Source: BAIKAL-G1 sp943369525 (GTDB taxonomy: Bacteria; Cyanobacteriota; Cyanobacteriia; PCC-6307; Cyanobiaceae). Taken from it: DNA of 64,000 nt. The position numbers and the translations under genes are program-made. Under the pieces are notes generated by a model, which saw only the letters and a list, made by a program, of their open reading frames with translations, was not told the DNA's origin and searched no databases. Shown in pieces: positions 24,280 through 32,774 of this stretch (position 1 is its first letter; every line of letters starts with the position of its first letter). The stretch lies in NCBI GenBank assembly GCA_943369525.1, contig CALRNL020000001.1, positions 496,001-560,000 on the forward strand, in the 5' to 3' direction.

Positions 24280-25749
24280 ATGGCTGCTGCTGCACCCGCC
24301 GCCTCCGGCATCAAGGGAATCGTCCGTCAGGTGATTGGTCCCGTTCTGGACGTGGAATTCCCCGCCGGCAAGCTGCCCAAGATTTACAACGCCCTTCGCA
24401 TCGAAGCGAAGAATTCCGCTGGCCAGACCGTGGCCCTCACGGCCGAGGTCCAGCAGCTCCTCGGCGACCATCGGGTGCGGGCTGTGGCCATGAGCAGCAC
24501 CGACGGCCTGGTGCGGGGCATGGAAGCCCTCGACACCGGCGCCCCGATTTCCGTGCCCGTGGGTGAAGCCACCCTCGGACGGATCTTCAACGTGCTGGGC
24601 GAGCCCGTCGACGAGCGTGGCCCCGTGCAGACCACCCTCACGGCGCCGATCCACCGGGAAGCCCCCAAGCTCACCGACCTGCAAACCAAGCCCCAGGTGT
24701 TCGAAACGGGCATCAAGGTGATCGACCTGCTGGCCCCCTACCGCCAGGGCGGCAAGGTCGGCCTGTTCGGTGGGGCCGGCGTCGGCAAGACCGTGTTGAT
24801 CCAGGAGCTGATCAACAACATCGCCAAGGAGCACGGCGGCGTGTCCGTGTTTGCCGGCGTGGGCGAGCGCACCCGCGAAGGCAACGACCTCTACGAAGAG
24901 TTCAAGGAATCGGGGGTGATCAACTCCGAGGACCTGAGCAAGTCGAAGGTGGCGCTCTGCTACGGCCAGATGAATGAGCCCCCGGGCGCCCGCATGCGCG
25001 TGGGTCTTTCGGCCCTGACCATGGCCGAGCACTTCCGTGATGTGAACAAGCAGGACGTGCTGCTGTTCGTCGACAACATCTTCCGCTTCGTGCAGGCCGG
25101 CTCGGAAGTGTCCGCCCTGCTGGGCCGCATGCCTTCGGCCGTGGGCTACCAGCCCACCCTGGGAACCGATGTGGGCAGCCTGCAGGAGCGCATCACCTCC
25201 ACCCTGGAAGGCTCGATCACCTCGATCCAGGCCGTGTACGTGCCTGCCGACGACCTGACCGACCCGGCTCCCGCCACCACCTTTGCCCACCTTGATGCCA
25301 CCACGGTGCTCAGCCGCGGCTTGGCCTCCAAGGGCATCTACCCCGCCGTGGATCCGCTCGATTCCACCAGCACCATGCTGCAGCCAGCCGTGGTTGGCGA
25401 TGAGCACTACCGCACCGCCCGGGCCGTGCAGTCGACCCTGCAGCGCTACAAGGAGCTCCAGGACATCATTGCCATTCTGGGTCTAGACGAACTGTCTGAA
25501 GATGACCGCCGCACGGTGGATCGGGCCCGCAAGATCGAGAAGTTCCTCTCCCAGCCCTTCTTCGTGGCTGAAATCTTCACCGGCATGCCCGGTAAGTATG
25601 TGAAACTCGAAGAAACAATCAAAGGCTTTAACCAGATCCTCGCTGGTGAGCTCGACGATCTGCCGGAAGCCGCCTTCTACCTCGTCGGCAACGTTGATGA
25701 AGTGAAGGCCAAGGCTGCCAAGATCACCGCTGATGCCAAGAAGGGCTGA
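24280..25749 (+). CDS. atpD: ATP synthase F1 beta subunit
   Basis: Catalytic subunit of the thylakoid and plasma-membrane F-type ATP synthase, 489 aa. Walker A GGAGVGKT (about 164-171), GERTREGNDLYEE, Walker B LLFVDNIFRF, and ALLGRMPSAVGYQPTL are all intact. It forms a two-gene unit with atpC, separate from the main atp operon at 38-44 kb, the standard cyanobacterial arrangement. It is divergent from groES across about 300 bases. Confidence 0.98.
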   Translation: MAAAAPAASGIKGIVRQVIGPVLDVEFPAGKLPKIYNALRIEAKNSAGQTVALTAEVQQLLGDHRVRAVAMSSTDGLVRGMEALDTGAPISVPVGEATLGRIFNVLGEPVDERGPVQTTLTAPIHREAPKLTDLQTKPQVFETGIKVIDLLAPYRQGGKVGLFGGAGVGKTVLIQELINNIAKEHGGVSVFAGVGERTREGNDLYEEFKESGVINSEDLSKSKVALCYGQMNEPPGARMRVGLSALTMAEHFRDVNKQDVLLFVDNIFRFVQAGSEVSALLGRMPSAVGYQPTLGTDVGSLQERITSTLEGSITSIQAVYVPADDLTDPAPATTFAHLDATTVLSRGLASKGIYPAVDPLDSTSTMLQPAVVGDEHYRTARAVQSTLQRYKELQDIIAILGLDELSEDDRRTVDRARKIEKFLSQPFFVAEIFTGMPGKYVKLEETIKGFNQILAGELDDLPEAAFYLVGNVDEVKAKAAKITADAKKG

Positions 25750-25802
25750 TCGCGGCGCAATCCCTAACAGCTCCATTGACCGCGTCCTGATCCCTGCTGC
25801 CC

Positions 25803-26219
25803 ATGCCCCTCACACTGCGCGTTCTGTCCCCTGACCAGAGCGTCTTCGACGGCACTGCCGACGAAGTGATTCTGCCCAGCACCACCGGCCAGATGGGAAT
25901 TCTTCCCGGCCACGTCTCGATTCTGGCGGCCCTCGATACCGGGGTTCTGCGGGTGCGGGAAGGCAAGGACTGGAAGGCGATTGCCCTGCTAGGCGGGTTT
26001 GCCGAAGTGGAATCCGATGAGGTGACCGTGCTGGTGAACAGCGCCGAGCTGGGCAGCCGCATCGACGCCTCCCAGGCCGTGCAAGAGCTGGCCGCCGCCG
26101 AACAGGTGGCCGCCAGCTTCCAGGGCCAGCCAAACAGCACCGAGCAGGTGAAAGCCAAGCAGGAGCTGGCCCGGGCCCGGGCCCGCAAACAGGCCAGCGG
26201 CGCCGCTGGAGCGTTTTAA
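25803..26219 (+). CDS. atpC: ATP synthase F1 epsilon subunit
   Basis: 138 aa. N-terminal beta-barrel (LTLRVLSPDQSVFDGTADEVILPSTTGQMGILPGH) and C-terminal two-helix region (QAVQELAAAEQVAASFQGQPNSTEQVKAKQELARARAR). The subunit couples rotation to catalysis and can inhibit ATP hydrolysis in the dark. It lies 53 bases after atpD. Confidence 0.96.
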   Translation: MPLTLRVLSPDQSVFDGTADEVILPSTTGQMGILPGHVSILAALDTGVLRVREGKDWKAIALLGGFAEVESDEVTVLVNSAELGSRIDASQAVQELAAAEQVAASFQGQPNSTEQVKAKQELARARARKQASGAAGAF

Positions 26220-26358
26220 GGGGAGGCACTTCGGCGCCGCCTTTCGTTCCTAGCCACTTAGGCAGGCTCTCCGTCGGTTCTCGCCCCAAAGTCCATTCCC
26301 ATCGGACCATGGGCATTGGCGGCTAAATCCAGCATCATCGAGCCCCATAGGATTTTTC

Positions 26359-26395
26359 AAGCTGGCAACCACAGGGTTTGTCAGCTTATTTTTTT
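26359..26395 (+). terminator. Intrinsic terminator of atpD-atpC
   Basis: 10-bp stem AAGCTGGCAA/TTGTCAGCTT with one G-T pair (26359-26368 with 26378-26387), nine-base loop, then TA and seven T. It is 140 bases beyond the atpC stop. Confidence 0.85.
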
Positions 26396-26564
26396 GGGCG
26401 ATCGTCATTGAGAATTTTTGAACAGTAGGGCCCCAGGAAACAAACCCCCACCCCGTAGGGAAGCGCCCCTACACCGATCCGTCGCAGCCGTGGTGCTTGC
26501 GCCAGTTTCCCCTTCCCTTCCGAAGGGAGGCACCCTTCCAAGGATTAACAGCAACCCCATCGCC

Positions 26565-26591
26565 AAAAAAAAAGCGCCCTTTCCAGGGCGC
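26565..26591 (-). terminator. Intrinsic terminator of the PSRP-3 gene
   Basis: Minus-strand stem GCGCCCT/AGGGCGC (7 bp, loop of 4) followed by nine T (26565-26573 read as A on the plus strand). It is 71 bases beyond the stop of the PSRP-3 gene. Confidence 0.9.
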
Positions 26592-26662
26592 AATCGAAGG
26601 GGAATAAGAAAGGGAATCCTGGGACCACCTGCCCCAAAGGGTTTGCTCGGGCCCAACCGAAC

Positions 26663-27169
26663 TCAGGCGGTCCCGCAGAAGGTGACATCGGGGAACTTGA
26701 GCTTGGCCTCTTCGAGGCTCTTGCCCTTGCCTTCCTCCTGCCAGTAGTTGATCACCTCGGTGGCCTTGTTGAGGATCTCAACCCGTTCGTTTTCGGTGAT
26801 CCAGCTCTTGCCTTCGATCTCGGATTTCAGGGTTTCCCAGGCATCTTCCCGGGGCCAGAAGAAGTAGGCCGTGAGGGGGCTGGGACCACCACCAACGATC
26901 TGGTCAACGGCGAGGGCGACGTTGTCGGGCAGCCAGAGAATCTTCAACAGGAAACGGCCCTCATCGGCCTTGGGGGTCCGGCCGGAGGGCACCCCGTTTT
27001 CGTCGATGGTGGCGGTGGCGAGGGCGGCGCTGGCGCCGCGCAGCACCGGACGGCCCTGGGTTGGCTCCTCAGCGGAGATCTCGATTTCTGCCGTCAACAC
27101 CTCCGCAACCGCACCGGTGGCTTCGGTTTCAAGGGCGCCGGGGGTGCCGCTCATGGGTTCAGCGCTCAA
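26663..27169 (-). CDS. Ribosomal protein PSRP-3 (Ycf65)
   Basis: Small-subunit ribosomal protein found in cyanobacteria and plastids, 168 aa. The conserved core from about residue 72 (FLLKILWLPDNVALAVDQIVGGGPSPLTAYFFWPREDAWETLK, read in parts) and VEILNKATEVINYWQEE are diagnostic. The first 65 or so residues are an acidic Ala/Glu/Thr-rich extension and weakly conserved-looking; a later start is possible. It has its own terminator and is divergent from the HAD gene. Confidence 0.92.
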   Translation of the reverse strand: MSAEPMSGTPGALETEATGAVAEVLTAEIEISAEEPTQGRPVLRGASAALATATIDENGVPSGRTPKADEGRFLLKILWLPDNVALAVDQIVGGGPSPLTAYFFWPREDAWETLKSEIEGKSWITENERVEILNKATEVINYWQEEGKGKSLEEAKLKFPDVTFCGTA

Positions 27170-27214
27170 GGCTTAGGGACAAACAACTAACCTACCAGCC
27201 CCGGGAGCCCTGAC

Positions 27215-28003
27215 CTGACACCGCGCGCCATTCTGCTGTTCGACATTGATGGGGTGGTTCGGGATGTGTCCGGCAGCTACCGGCGCGCCCTCAGCGAAAC
27301 GGTGCACCATTACGGCGGCTGGCGACCGGAACCGGCCAGCATCGATGCGCTCAAGGGGGAAGGGCGCTGGAACAACGACTGGGAGGCGTCCTTGGAGCTG
27401 TTGCGCCGGGGCGGCCACCGTCCCCTGCCCGAGTTCGAGGCCCTGGTGGCGGTGTTCAGCGCCTTCTATTTCGGCGGCGACCCCGGGGGCGATCCGGCCC
27501 GCTGGCGAGGTTTTATTGGCAGTGAGCCCCTCCTGGTGAACCGGGCCTTTTTTGAAGCCTTCACGGACCAGGGAATTGCCTGGGGATTCGTTAGCGGCGC
27601 CGAACCGCCTTCGGCCCGCTACGTGTTGGACCAGCGCCTCGGCCTGATCGATCCTCCCCTGATCGCCATGGGCGATGCCCCCGACAAACCCGATCCCACC
27701 GGGCTCCTGGGCCTGGCCGAGGCCCTGGCCGGGCGCCCCTTGGGGCCGGAGGCCCCGCCGATTGCCTACCTGGGCGACACGGTGGCCGACGTGTTGACGG
27801 TGCAGCGGGCCCGCCAGACCCAGCCGCAGCAGCGCTGGCACAGCCTGGCCGTGGCGCCACCCCACCTGCACGCAGCCGAGCAGCTGCAGGGGCGCCAGGC
27901 CTATGAGCAGGGCCTGCGGGCCGCCGGCGCCGACCGGCTGCTCAGCCATACGGCCAGCCTGACGCCGGCGCTGCTGCTGGAGTGGCTTGGGGAAGGCCCC
28001 TAG
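27215..28003 (+). CDS. HAD-superfamily phosphatase, apparent CTG start
   Basis: 262 aa. The catalytic HAD motif I, LLFDIDGVVRDVSG (nucleophile Asp10, acid/base Asp12), lies upstream of the first standard start (GTG 27254). The only codon fitting both the family N-terminus and a ribosome-binding site is CTG 27215 (MTPRAILLFDIDG), with GGGAG 7 bases before it; the frame has no ATG, GTG or TTG between the TAA at 27188 and 27254. Later motifs are FVSGAEPPSARY, DKPDPTGLLGLA and YLGDTVADVLT. The substrate is unknown; the family is a subfamily-IA HAD hydrolase common in cyanobacteria. Confidence 0.82.
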   Translation: MTPRAILLFDIDGVVRDVSGSYRRALSETVHHYGGWRPEPASIDALKGEGRWNNDWEASLELLRRGGHRPLPEFEALVAVFSAFYFGGDPGGDPARWRGFIGSEPLLVNRAFFEAFTDQGIAWGFVSGAEPPSARYVLDQRLGLIDPPLIAMGDAPDKPDPTGLLGLAEALAGRPLGPEAPPIAYLGDTVADVLTVQRARQTQPQQRWHSLAVAPPHLHAAEQLQGRQAYEQGLRAAGADRLLSHTASLTPALLLEWLGEGP

Positions 28004-28084
28004 GGCCCCTGGGCCGGTGCGAGGGGCCGAGAAAGCCATGCTGGCCCAATCGCTTGAGCCCAGGGAGGGTTCTTAGGGCCTGGC

Positions 28085-29404
28085 CTAGCGCTCCATGGCT
28101 GCCGGCGACTTCAGGGCCGCGGCACTGAGTACCTCATGGCCGAGCTCGGTGACGGCCACGTCATCCTCGATGCGGATACCGATGCCCTTCCAGCGCTCCT
28201 CGATGGCGGGTTGGCCCTCGGGCACGGGCAGCCGATCGCTTACGTAGAGGCCCGGCTCCACGGTCAGCACCATGCCCGGCTCCAGCACCACAGGGTGTTC
28301 GCCCAAGCGGTAGGCGCCGACGTCGTGGACATCGAGCCCCAGCCAGTGGCCAGTGCGGTGCATGTAGAGGTGGCGGTAGGCCCCCTGCTCGATCACCGCA
28401 TCGATCGAGCCCCTGAGCAGGCCCAGGTCCAGCAGCCCAGCCACCAGGGTGCGCACGGCGATGTCGTGGATGGCCTCGGCCGTGGCCCCCGGCCGCACCG
28501 CCGCCACGGCCGCCTCCTGGGCCGCCAGCACCAGCCCGTAGAGGGCCCGCTGCTCGCCGCTGAAACGGCCGTTGATCGGGAAGGTGCGGGTGATGTCACC
28601 GTTGTAGTAATCGCTGAGGCTGCAGCCCGCATCGATCAACAGGAGGTCGCCATCCCGCAAGGGGGCCGTGTTGCTGGTGTAGTGCAGCACGCAGGCGTTG
28701 TCGCCGCCGGCGACGATCGAGCCATAGGCCGGTCCGCGGGCGCCGTTTTCGAGAAACACCTGGTCAATCACGCCTTGCACCTGGCGCTCATTGAGCCCGG
28801 GCCGCACCACGTCACGGGCCAACTCATGGGCCAGGGCGGAAATGCGCGCCGCCTCCCGCAACCGGTCCAGCTCCTCGGGCGACTTGCGCAGGCGCAGCTC
28901 ATGCAGCAGGCCGCAGGGCGCCACTAGCCCCAGGGCCGCCTGGCCGCTGCGGGGGGCCCGATCCAGCTGGTCAGCCCAGGCCTTCAGCACCAGGGGCTCC
29001 ACGGCCGGATGGCGGCCCACCCGGAAGGCGATGCCCTCGGCTCCCTTGAGGTAATCGGGCAGCAGCTTGGCCAGCTGCTCGCGGGGGTGGGCGATGCTCG
29101 CCCCGAACTGGGCCACCGCCCCCTCACAGCCCCAGCGCCGGCCCGCCCAGACCTCGGCCGAGGGCTCCTTCGGCTCCACGAACAGCACGAACGGGGTATC
29201 CGGCCGATGGGGCAGGAACAGGGCCACCGCCTCGGGCTCGTCGAAACCGGTGAGATACCAGAAGTCGCTGGCCTGGCGGAAGGGATACTCCACATCGGCG
29301 TGGTGGCTCACCAAACTGGCCGCCGGAATCACCGCCGCCGCACCGCCTAGCTTCGCCAGGAAACGCTCGCGGCGTTGGGCATACAGCTCAGGGGCAATCA
29401 CCAT
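28085..29404 (-). CDS. pepP: Xaa-Pro aminopeptidase (aminopeptidase P)
   Basis: Cleaves the N-terminal residue from peptides with Pro in second position, 439 aa from ATG 29404 (MVIAPELYAQRRERFLAKLG). An N-terminal creatinase-like domain is followed by the pita-bread metalloprotease domain; the metal ligands lie in LLIDAGCSLSDYYNGDITRTFP, HRTGHWLGLDVHD, LTVEPGLYV and IGIRIEDDVAVTE. Manganese cofactor is expected from the family. A longer frame to 29491 has no family similarity. Confidence 0.95.
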   Translation of the reverse strand: MVIAPELYAQRRERFLAKLGGAAAVIPAASLVSHHADVEYPFRQASDFWYLTGFDEPEAVALFLPHRPDTPFVLFVEPKEPSAEVWAGRRWGCEGAVAQFGASIAHPREQLAKLLPDYLKGAEGIAFRVGRHPAVEPLVLKAWADQLDRAPRSGQAALGLVAPCGLLHELRLRKSPEELDRLREAARISALAHELARDVVRPGLNERQVQGVIDQVFLENGARGPAYGSIVAGGDNACVLHYTSNTAPLRDGDLLLIDAGCSLSDYYNGDITRTFPINGRFSGEQRALYGLVLAAQEAAVAAVRPGATAEAIHDIAVRTLVAGLLDLGLLRGSIDAVIEQGAYRHLYMHRTGHWLGLDVHDVGAYRLGEHPVVLEPGMVLTVEPGLYVSDRLPVPEGQPAIEERWKGIGIRIEDDVAVTELGHEVLSAAALKSPAAMER

Positions 29405-29539
29405 GGGGGCCGCTCCAACAGGCGGGGTCAGCGCGACGATGGCACAACCGATCCCCAACGAGGCCGGCTTCCCCATGGGACCAGCGTCCAACCCCGCTCA
29501 CGCCAGCTCGGCAGCCCCCGCTGCCAGGGGCCTCCGGAC

Positions 29540-30583
29540 ATGAATGAGTTCCTTGGCCTCGGAGCTCTGGTCATGTTGATCCTGGTGGGATCCGCGGTCA
29601 GTTCTGGCGTGGAGGCCGCCCTGCTCACGGTGAACCCGCTGCGGGTGCATGAGCTGGTGGGACGGCCCCACCCCCCCCGCGGAGCCCTGACGCTGCAACG
29701 GCTGAAAACCCGCATGGGGCGGGCCCTTGCGGTGCTGGTGATCGCCAACAACGCCTTTAACATTTTCGGCAGCATCATGCTCGGCGGCTACGCCGCCCAG
29801 GTGTTCCACAACCAGGGGGTCAAGGGCATCGCCCTGGCCCTGTTTTCAATCAGCCTCACCGTGCTGGTGATCCTGCTCGGCGAGATCCTGCCCAAGGCCC
29901 TCGGCAGCCGCTTTGCCTTGCCCGTGGCCCTGGCCAGTGCCGGCTCAGTGAGCCTGCTCTTGAAGCTGATGTTGCCGATGGTGCTTCTCCTGGAGCGGTT
30001 GATGCCCGCCATCACCGCCGAAAACGAACTAACCACCGACGAAGAGGAAATCCGGCTGTTGGCCCGGCTCGGCTCCCAAACCGGCCAGATCGAGGCCGAC
30101 GAGGCGGCCATGATCGCCAAGGTGTTCCAGCTCAACGACCTCACCGCCCGCGACCTGATGGTGCCGCGGGTCTCGGCACCGACCCTGCCGGGCCAGGCGG
30201 AACTGGCCAGCCTGGAGGCCACCCTGGTCGGCACGGGCGCCAGCTGGTGGGTGGTGCTGGGGGAAGGGGTGGATGAGGTGCTGGGGGTGGCCAGCCGTGA
30301 TCGTCTATTGGCGGCGTTGGTGCAGGGTCTGGGTCCCACCCCCGTCGCCCAATTCAGTGAGCCGGTCGAATTCGTGCCGGAGATGATTCGGGCTGACCGC
30401 CTGCTCACCGCCTTCCGCCGCCGCAGCCAGACGCCCCGGGTGGTGGTGGATGAATTTGGCGGCTTTGTCGGCGTGATCGGCTCCGATGTGGTGCTGGCTG
30501 TGTTGGCGGGCTGGTGGCGCCGGCCCCAGTCCCAGCCGGCCGAGCCGGCCCCGGCAACCAATAGCGTGGTGGACCGGGGATGA
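29540..30583 (+). CDS. CNNM/hemolysin-like membrane protein with CBS region
   Basis: 347 aa from ATG 29540. An N-terminal DUF21 domain of four hydrophobic segments includes SSGVEAALLTVNPLRV, NNAFNIFGSIMLGGYA and LGEILPKALGSRFAL. It is followed by a degenerate CBS-pair region (LTARDLMVPRV, VVDEFGGFVGVIGSDVVLAVL). Relatives move or sense magnesium or other divalent cations. It lacks the usual C-terminal CorC domain. Its stop overlaps the next gene start by 4 bases, so the GTPase is coupled to it. Confidence 0.86.
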   Translation: MNEFLGLGALVMLILVGSAVSSGVEAALLTVNPLRVHELVGRPHPPRGALTLQRLKTRMGRALAVLVIANNAFNIFGSIMLGGYAAQVFHNQGVKGIALALFSISLTVLVILLGEILPKALGSRFALPVALASAGSVSLLLKLMLPMVLLLERLMPAITAENELTTDEEEIRLLARLGSQTGQIEADEAAMIAKVFQLNDLTARDLMVPRVSAPTLPGQAELASLEATLVGTGASWWVVLGEGVDEVLGVASRDRLLAALVQGLGPTPVAQFSEPVEFVPEMIRADRLLTAFRRRSQTPRVVVDEFGGFVGVIGSDVVLAVLAGWWRRPQSQPAEPAPATNSVVDRG

Positions 30584-31938
30584 GCAGCCCGCCGCGGCCG
30601 GTTCAGGAGCCCCCCGCCGTGGTCGAGCGCTGTGACCAGCTGCTGCGGCGCTGGCGGGCCGAGCTGGAGCTCAGTGGCCGGGAAAGGTCGGTGTTGGCGC
30701 CCGAGCTGGTGGGCCTCGATCGCCAGCTCGGGGCCCTGGCCGATCGGCGCCTGCGGGTGGCGGTGTTCGGCCGGGTGGGCGTGGGCAAATCAAGCCTGCT
30801 CAATGCCCTGCTCGGCACGCCCCACTTCGCCACCGACGTGGCCCATGGCTGCACCAGACTCCAGCAACGGGTGGCCTGGCCCGTGGCCGTGCCTGGCCTG
30901 GGCGGGGTGGAGCTGGTCGATACCCCCGGCATTGATGAAATTGCCGCCCGGGCCCGCCAGCGCCTAGCAGCCCGGGTGGCCCTGGGCGCCGATCTGCTGC
31001 TCTTCGTGCTCGATGGCGACCTCAGCAGTCCCGAGCTTGAAGCCCTGGAGCAGATGCTGCAGGCGGGCAAACCCATTCTGCTGGTGCTCAACCGCATCGA
31101 CTGCTGGCCCGAAGGCGAGCGCCAGGCCCTGGTCGCCAGCATCCGCAGCCGCCTGCCCCCCCAGGCGCGCCAACTGGAGCTGGTGGCGGTAGCTTCGGCG
31201 CCCCGCCGGGCCAGCCTGAGGGCCGACGGGCGGGTGCGTAGCCAGCCGGCCGCGCCCCAAGTCGACCCCCTACGCAACCAGCTACTGGCCCTGCTGCGCG
31301 ACCACGGCCCCCTGCTACTGGGGCTCAATGGCCTGCGGGCGGCGGATCGCTTCAGCCAGGCCTTGCACCGCTGGCGCCTGGTCCAGCGGCGGGATGCCGC
31401 CCAGGGGTTGATTGGTCGTTTCGCCGCCCTCAAGGCCACGGGCGTGGCGATCAACCCCCTGCTGCTGCTCGACCTAGCCGGGGGCCTGGCCCTAGACACG
31501 GCCCTGGTGATGCAGCTCTGCCAGCTCTACGGCCTGCCCATGGGCGGCGCTGGTGCCCGCCAGCTGCTCGGCCGGCTCTCGAGCCAGAACGCCCTGCTGG
31601 GCGGCGCCCAGCTGGCCATCCAGCTGCTGCTCGGGGGGGTGCGCCAGCTGCTGCTGCTGGCGGCCCCGCTCACCGCCGGCCTCAGCCTGGCCCCCGCCGC
31701 TCCGGTGGCCCTGGCCCAGGCCGCCCTGGCGGTGCACACCACCCGGCTCACCGGCCGACTCACCGCGGCGGAACTGCTCCGCAGTGCCGACCGGGGCCAG
31801 CGACGGCCCGGATCCCTCATGCGACGCCTGGCCCGCCAGGACCCCCAGGTGCGGGCCTGGTTGGTGCAATGGCAGGGGCTCGACGAGCCAACCACCAGGG
31901 ATCCCGCCGCCCCTGGGCTCCAGGCCCTCCTGCCATGA
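30580..31938 (+). CDS. Membrane-associated Era-like GTPase (DUF697 type)
   Basis: 452 aa. GTP motifs are G1 GRVGVGKSS (64-72), G3 DTPG (114-117) and G4 NRID (171-174). The C-terminal half is hydrophobic and Gly/Ala/Leu-rich (about 285-400), resembling the DUF697 segment found in a cyanobacterial and plastid GTPase group. Start ATG 30580 overlaps the previous stop and its own stop overlaps nadD (ATGA both times), so it is in a tightly coupled operon. Role unknown. Confidence 0.82.
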   Translation: MSSPPRPVQEPPAVVERCDQLLRRWRAELELSGRERSVLAPELVGLDRQLGALADRRLRVAVFGRVGVGKSSLLNALLGTPHFATDVAHGCTRLQQRVAWPVAVPGLGGVELVDTPGIDEIAARARQRLAARVALGADLLLFVLDGDLSSPELEALEQMLQAGKPILLVLNRIDCWPEGERQALVASIRSRLPPQARQLELVAVASAPRRASLRADGRVRSQPAAPQVDPLRNQLLALLRDHGPLLLGLNGLRAADRFSQALHRWRLVQRRDAAQGLIGRFAALKATGVAINPLLLLDLAGGLALDTALVMQLCQLYGLPMGGAGARQLLGRLSSQNALLGGAQLAIQLLLGGVRQLLLLAAPLTAGLSLAPAAPVALAQAALAVHTTRLTGRLTAAELLRSADRGQRRPGSLMRRLARQDPQVRAWLVQWQGLDEPTTRDPAAPGLQALLP

Positions 31939-32774
31939 GCACCGGCCAGGGCATCGCCCTGTTTGGCACCAGCGCCGACCCCCCCAGTACAGGCCACCGG
32001 GCCCTGCTATCGGGACTAGTGGACCACTACCCCCAGGTGGTGACCTGGGCGAGCTCCAACCCCTTTAAGCAGCACGGTGCCCCCCTGGCGCTGCGGGCCG
32101 CCCTGCTGCAAGCCCTGGTCGATCAGCTGGCCAATCCCCGCCTGCGCCTGGAGCAACAGCTCAGCAGCCCCCGGGCGATCGAAACCCTGGACCGGGCCCG
32201 GGCGCTCTGGCCAGGCAGCGAACTGGTGTTTGTGGTTGGTAGCGATCTGGTCAGCCAGATCCCCCGCTGGTACCAGGCCCAGCAACTCCTGGGTCTGGGC
32301 CGGCTGGCGGTGGTCCCCCGCCAGGGCTGGCCCCTGCTGGAGACTGATCTGGAGCGGTTACGCCAGCTCGGGGCCAGGGTTGAGCTGCTGCCCTTGGCGA
32401 TTCCAGCCAGCGCCAGTTCCCAGATCCGCCACCATCCCAGTCCCGAACTGGTGCCCCCCGCCCTCTGGCCCGAACTGGTGAAGCACAATCTTTATGGCGC
32501 CGCAGCAGGGGGGGCCAGCCTCGATGGGGGTGGCCCATCAAGGGCCGAAGGGGAGGCTGCTCGCAGCCTGCCCGCTGGCAACAAAGGGGCCGGAGAGTCG
32601 GGCGCTGGCACGCCGGTGATCCCAGCGCCGTCAAGGCCAGAGCCGTTGGTGCCCGAGCCCTTGCAGTCAGAGCCCTTGAGTTCAGAGCCCTTGAGGTCAG
32701 AGCAATTAATGGCACCGCCCCTTGGGGCGCCCCTGCGGCCCGCTGCTTCGCCCCTTTCCCAGCCCCGGCCCTGA
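31935..32774 (+). CDS. nadD: Nicotinate-nucleotide adenylyltransferase with repeat tail
   Basis: Makes deamido-NAD from nicotinate mononucleotide and ATP. 279 aa from ATG 31935. The nucleotidyltransferase motif GTSADPPSTGH is at 11-21, VFVVGSDLVSQIPRWY is the substrate loop, and SASSQIRHH is the SSTxIR-like ATP motif. The catalytic domain ends near NLYG (188). About 90 residues of low-complexity tail follow, including five copies of a 5-residue EPLxS-type repeat. Its stop shares a base with the nadE start. Confidence 0.9.
   Translation: MSTGQGIALFGTSADPPSTGHRALLSGLVDHYPQVVTWASSNPFKQHGAPLALRAALLQALVDQLANPRLRLEQQLSSPRAIETLDRARALWPGSELVFVVGSDLVSQIPRWYQAQQLLGLGRLAVVPRQGWPLLETDLERLRQLGARVELLPLAIPASASSQIRHHPSPELVPPALWPELVKHNLYGAAAGGASLDGGGPSRAEGEAARSLPAGNKGAGESGAGTPVIPAPSRPEPLVPEPLQSEPLSSEPLRSEQLMAPPLGAPLRPAASPLSQPRP
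32640..32714 (+). repeat. Five 15-base tandem repeats within nadD
   Basis: Units start at 32640, 32655, 32670, 32685 and 32700; the middle ones read GAGCCCTTGAGTTCA with one or two changes. The first and last are diverged. The period is a multiple of three, so each adds five residues (EPL plus two) without breaking the frame. Confidence 0.85.

Larger units (their letters stand above)
26220..26662. other. 443-base convergent spacer atpC / PSRP-3
   Basis: It holds two oppositely oriented terminators (26359-26395 plus, 26565-26591 minus) and no supported gene. Small open frames across it run through the terminators and are not credible. Confidence 0.6.

Noticed and set aside
26405..26656. Small minus-strand open frame with a hydrophobic stretch
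   Set aside because: It spans the PSRP-3 terminator hairpin and T-run, so it is not a credible coding region.
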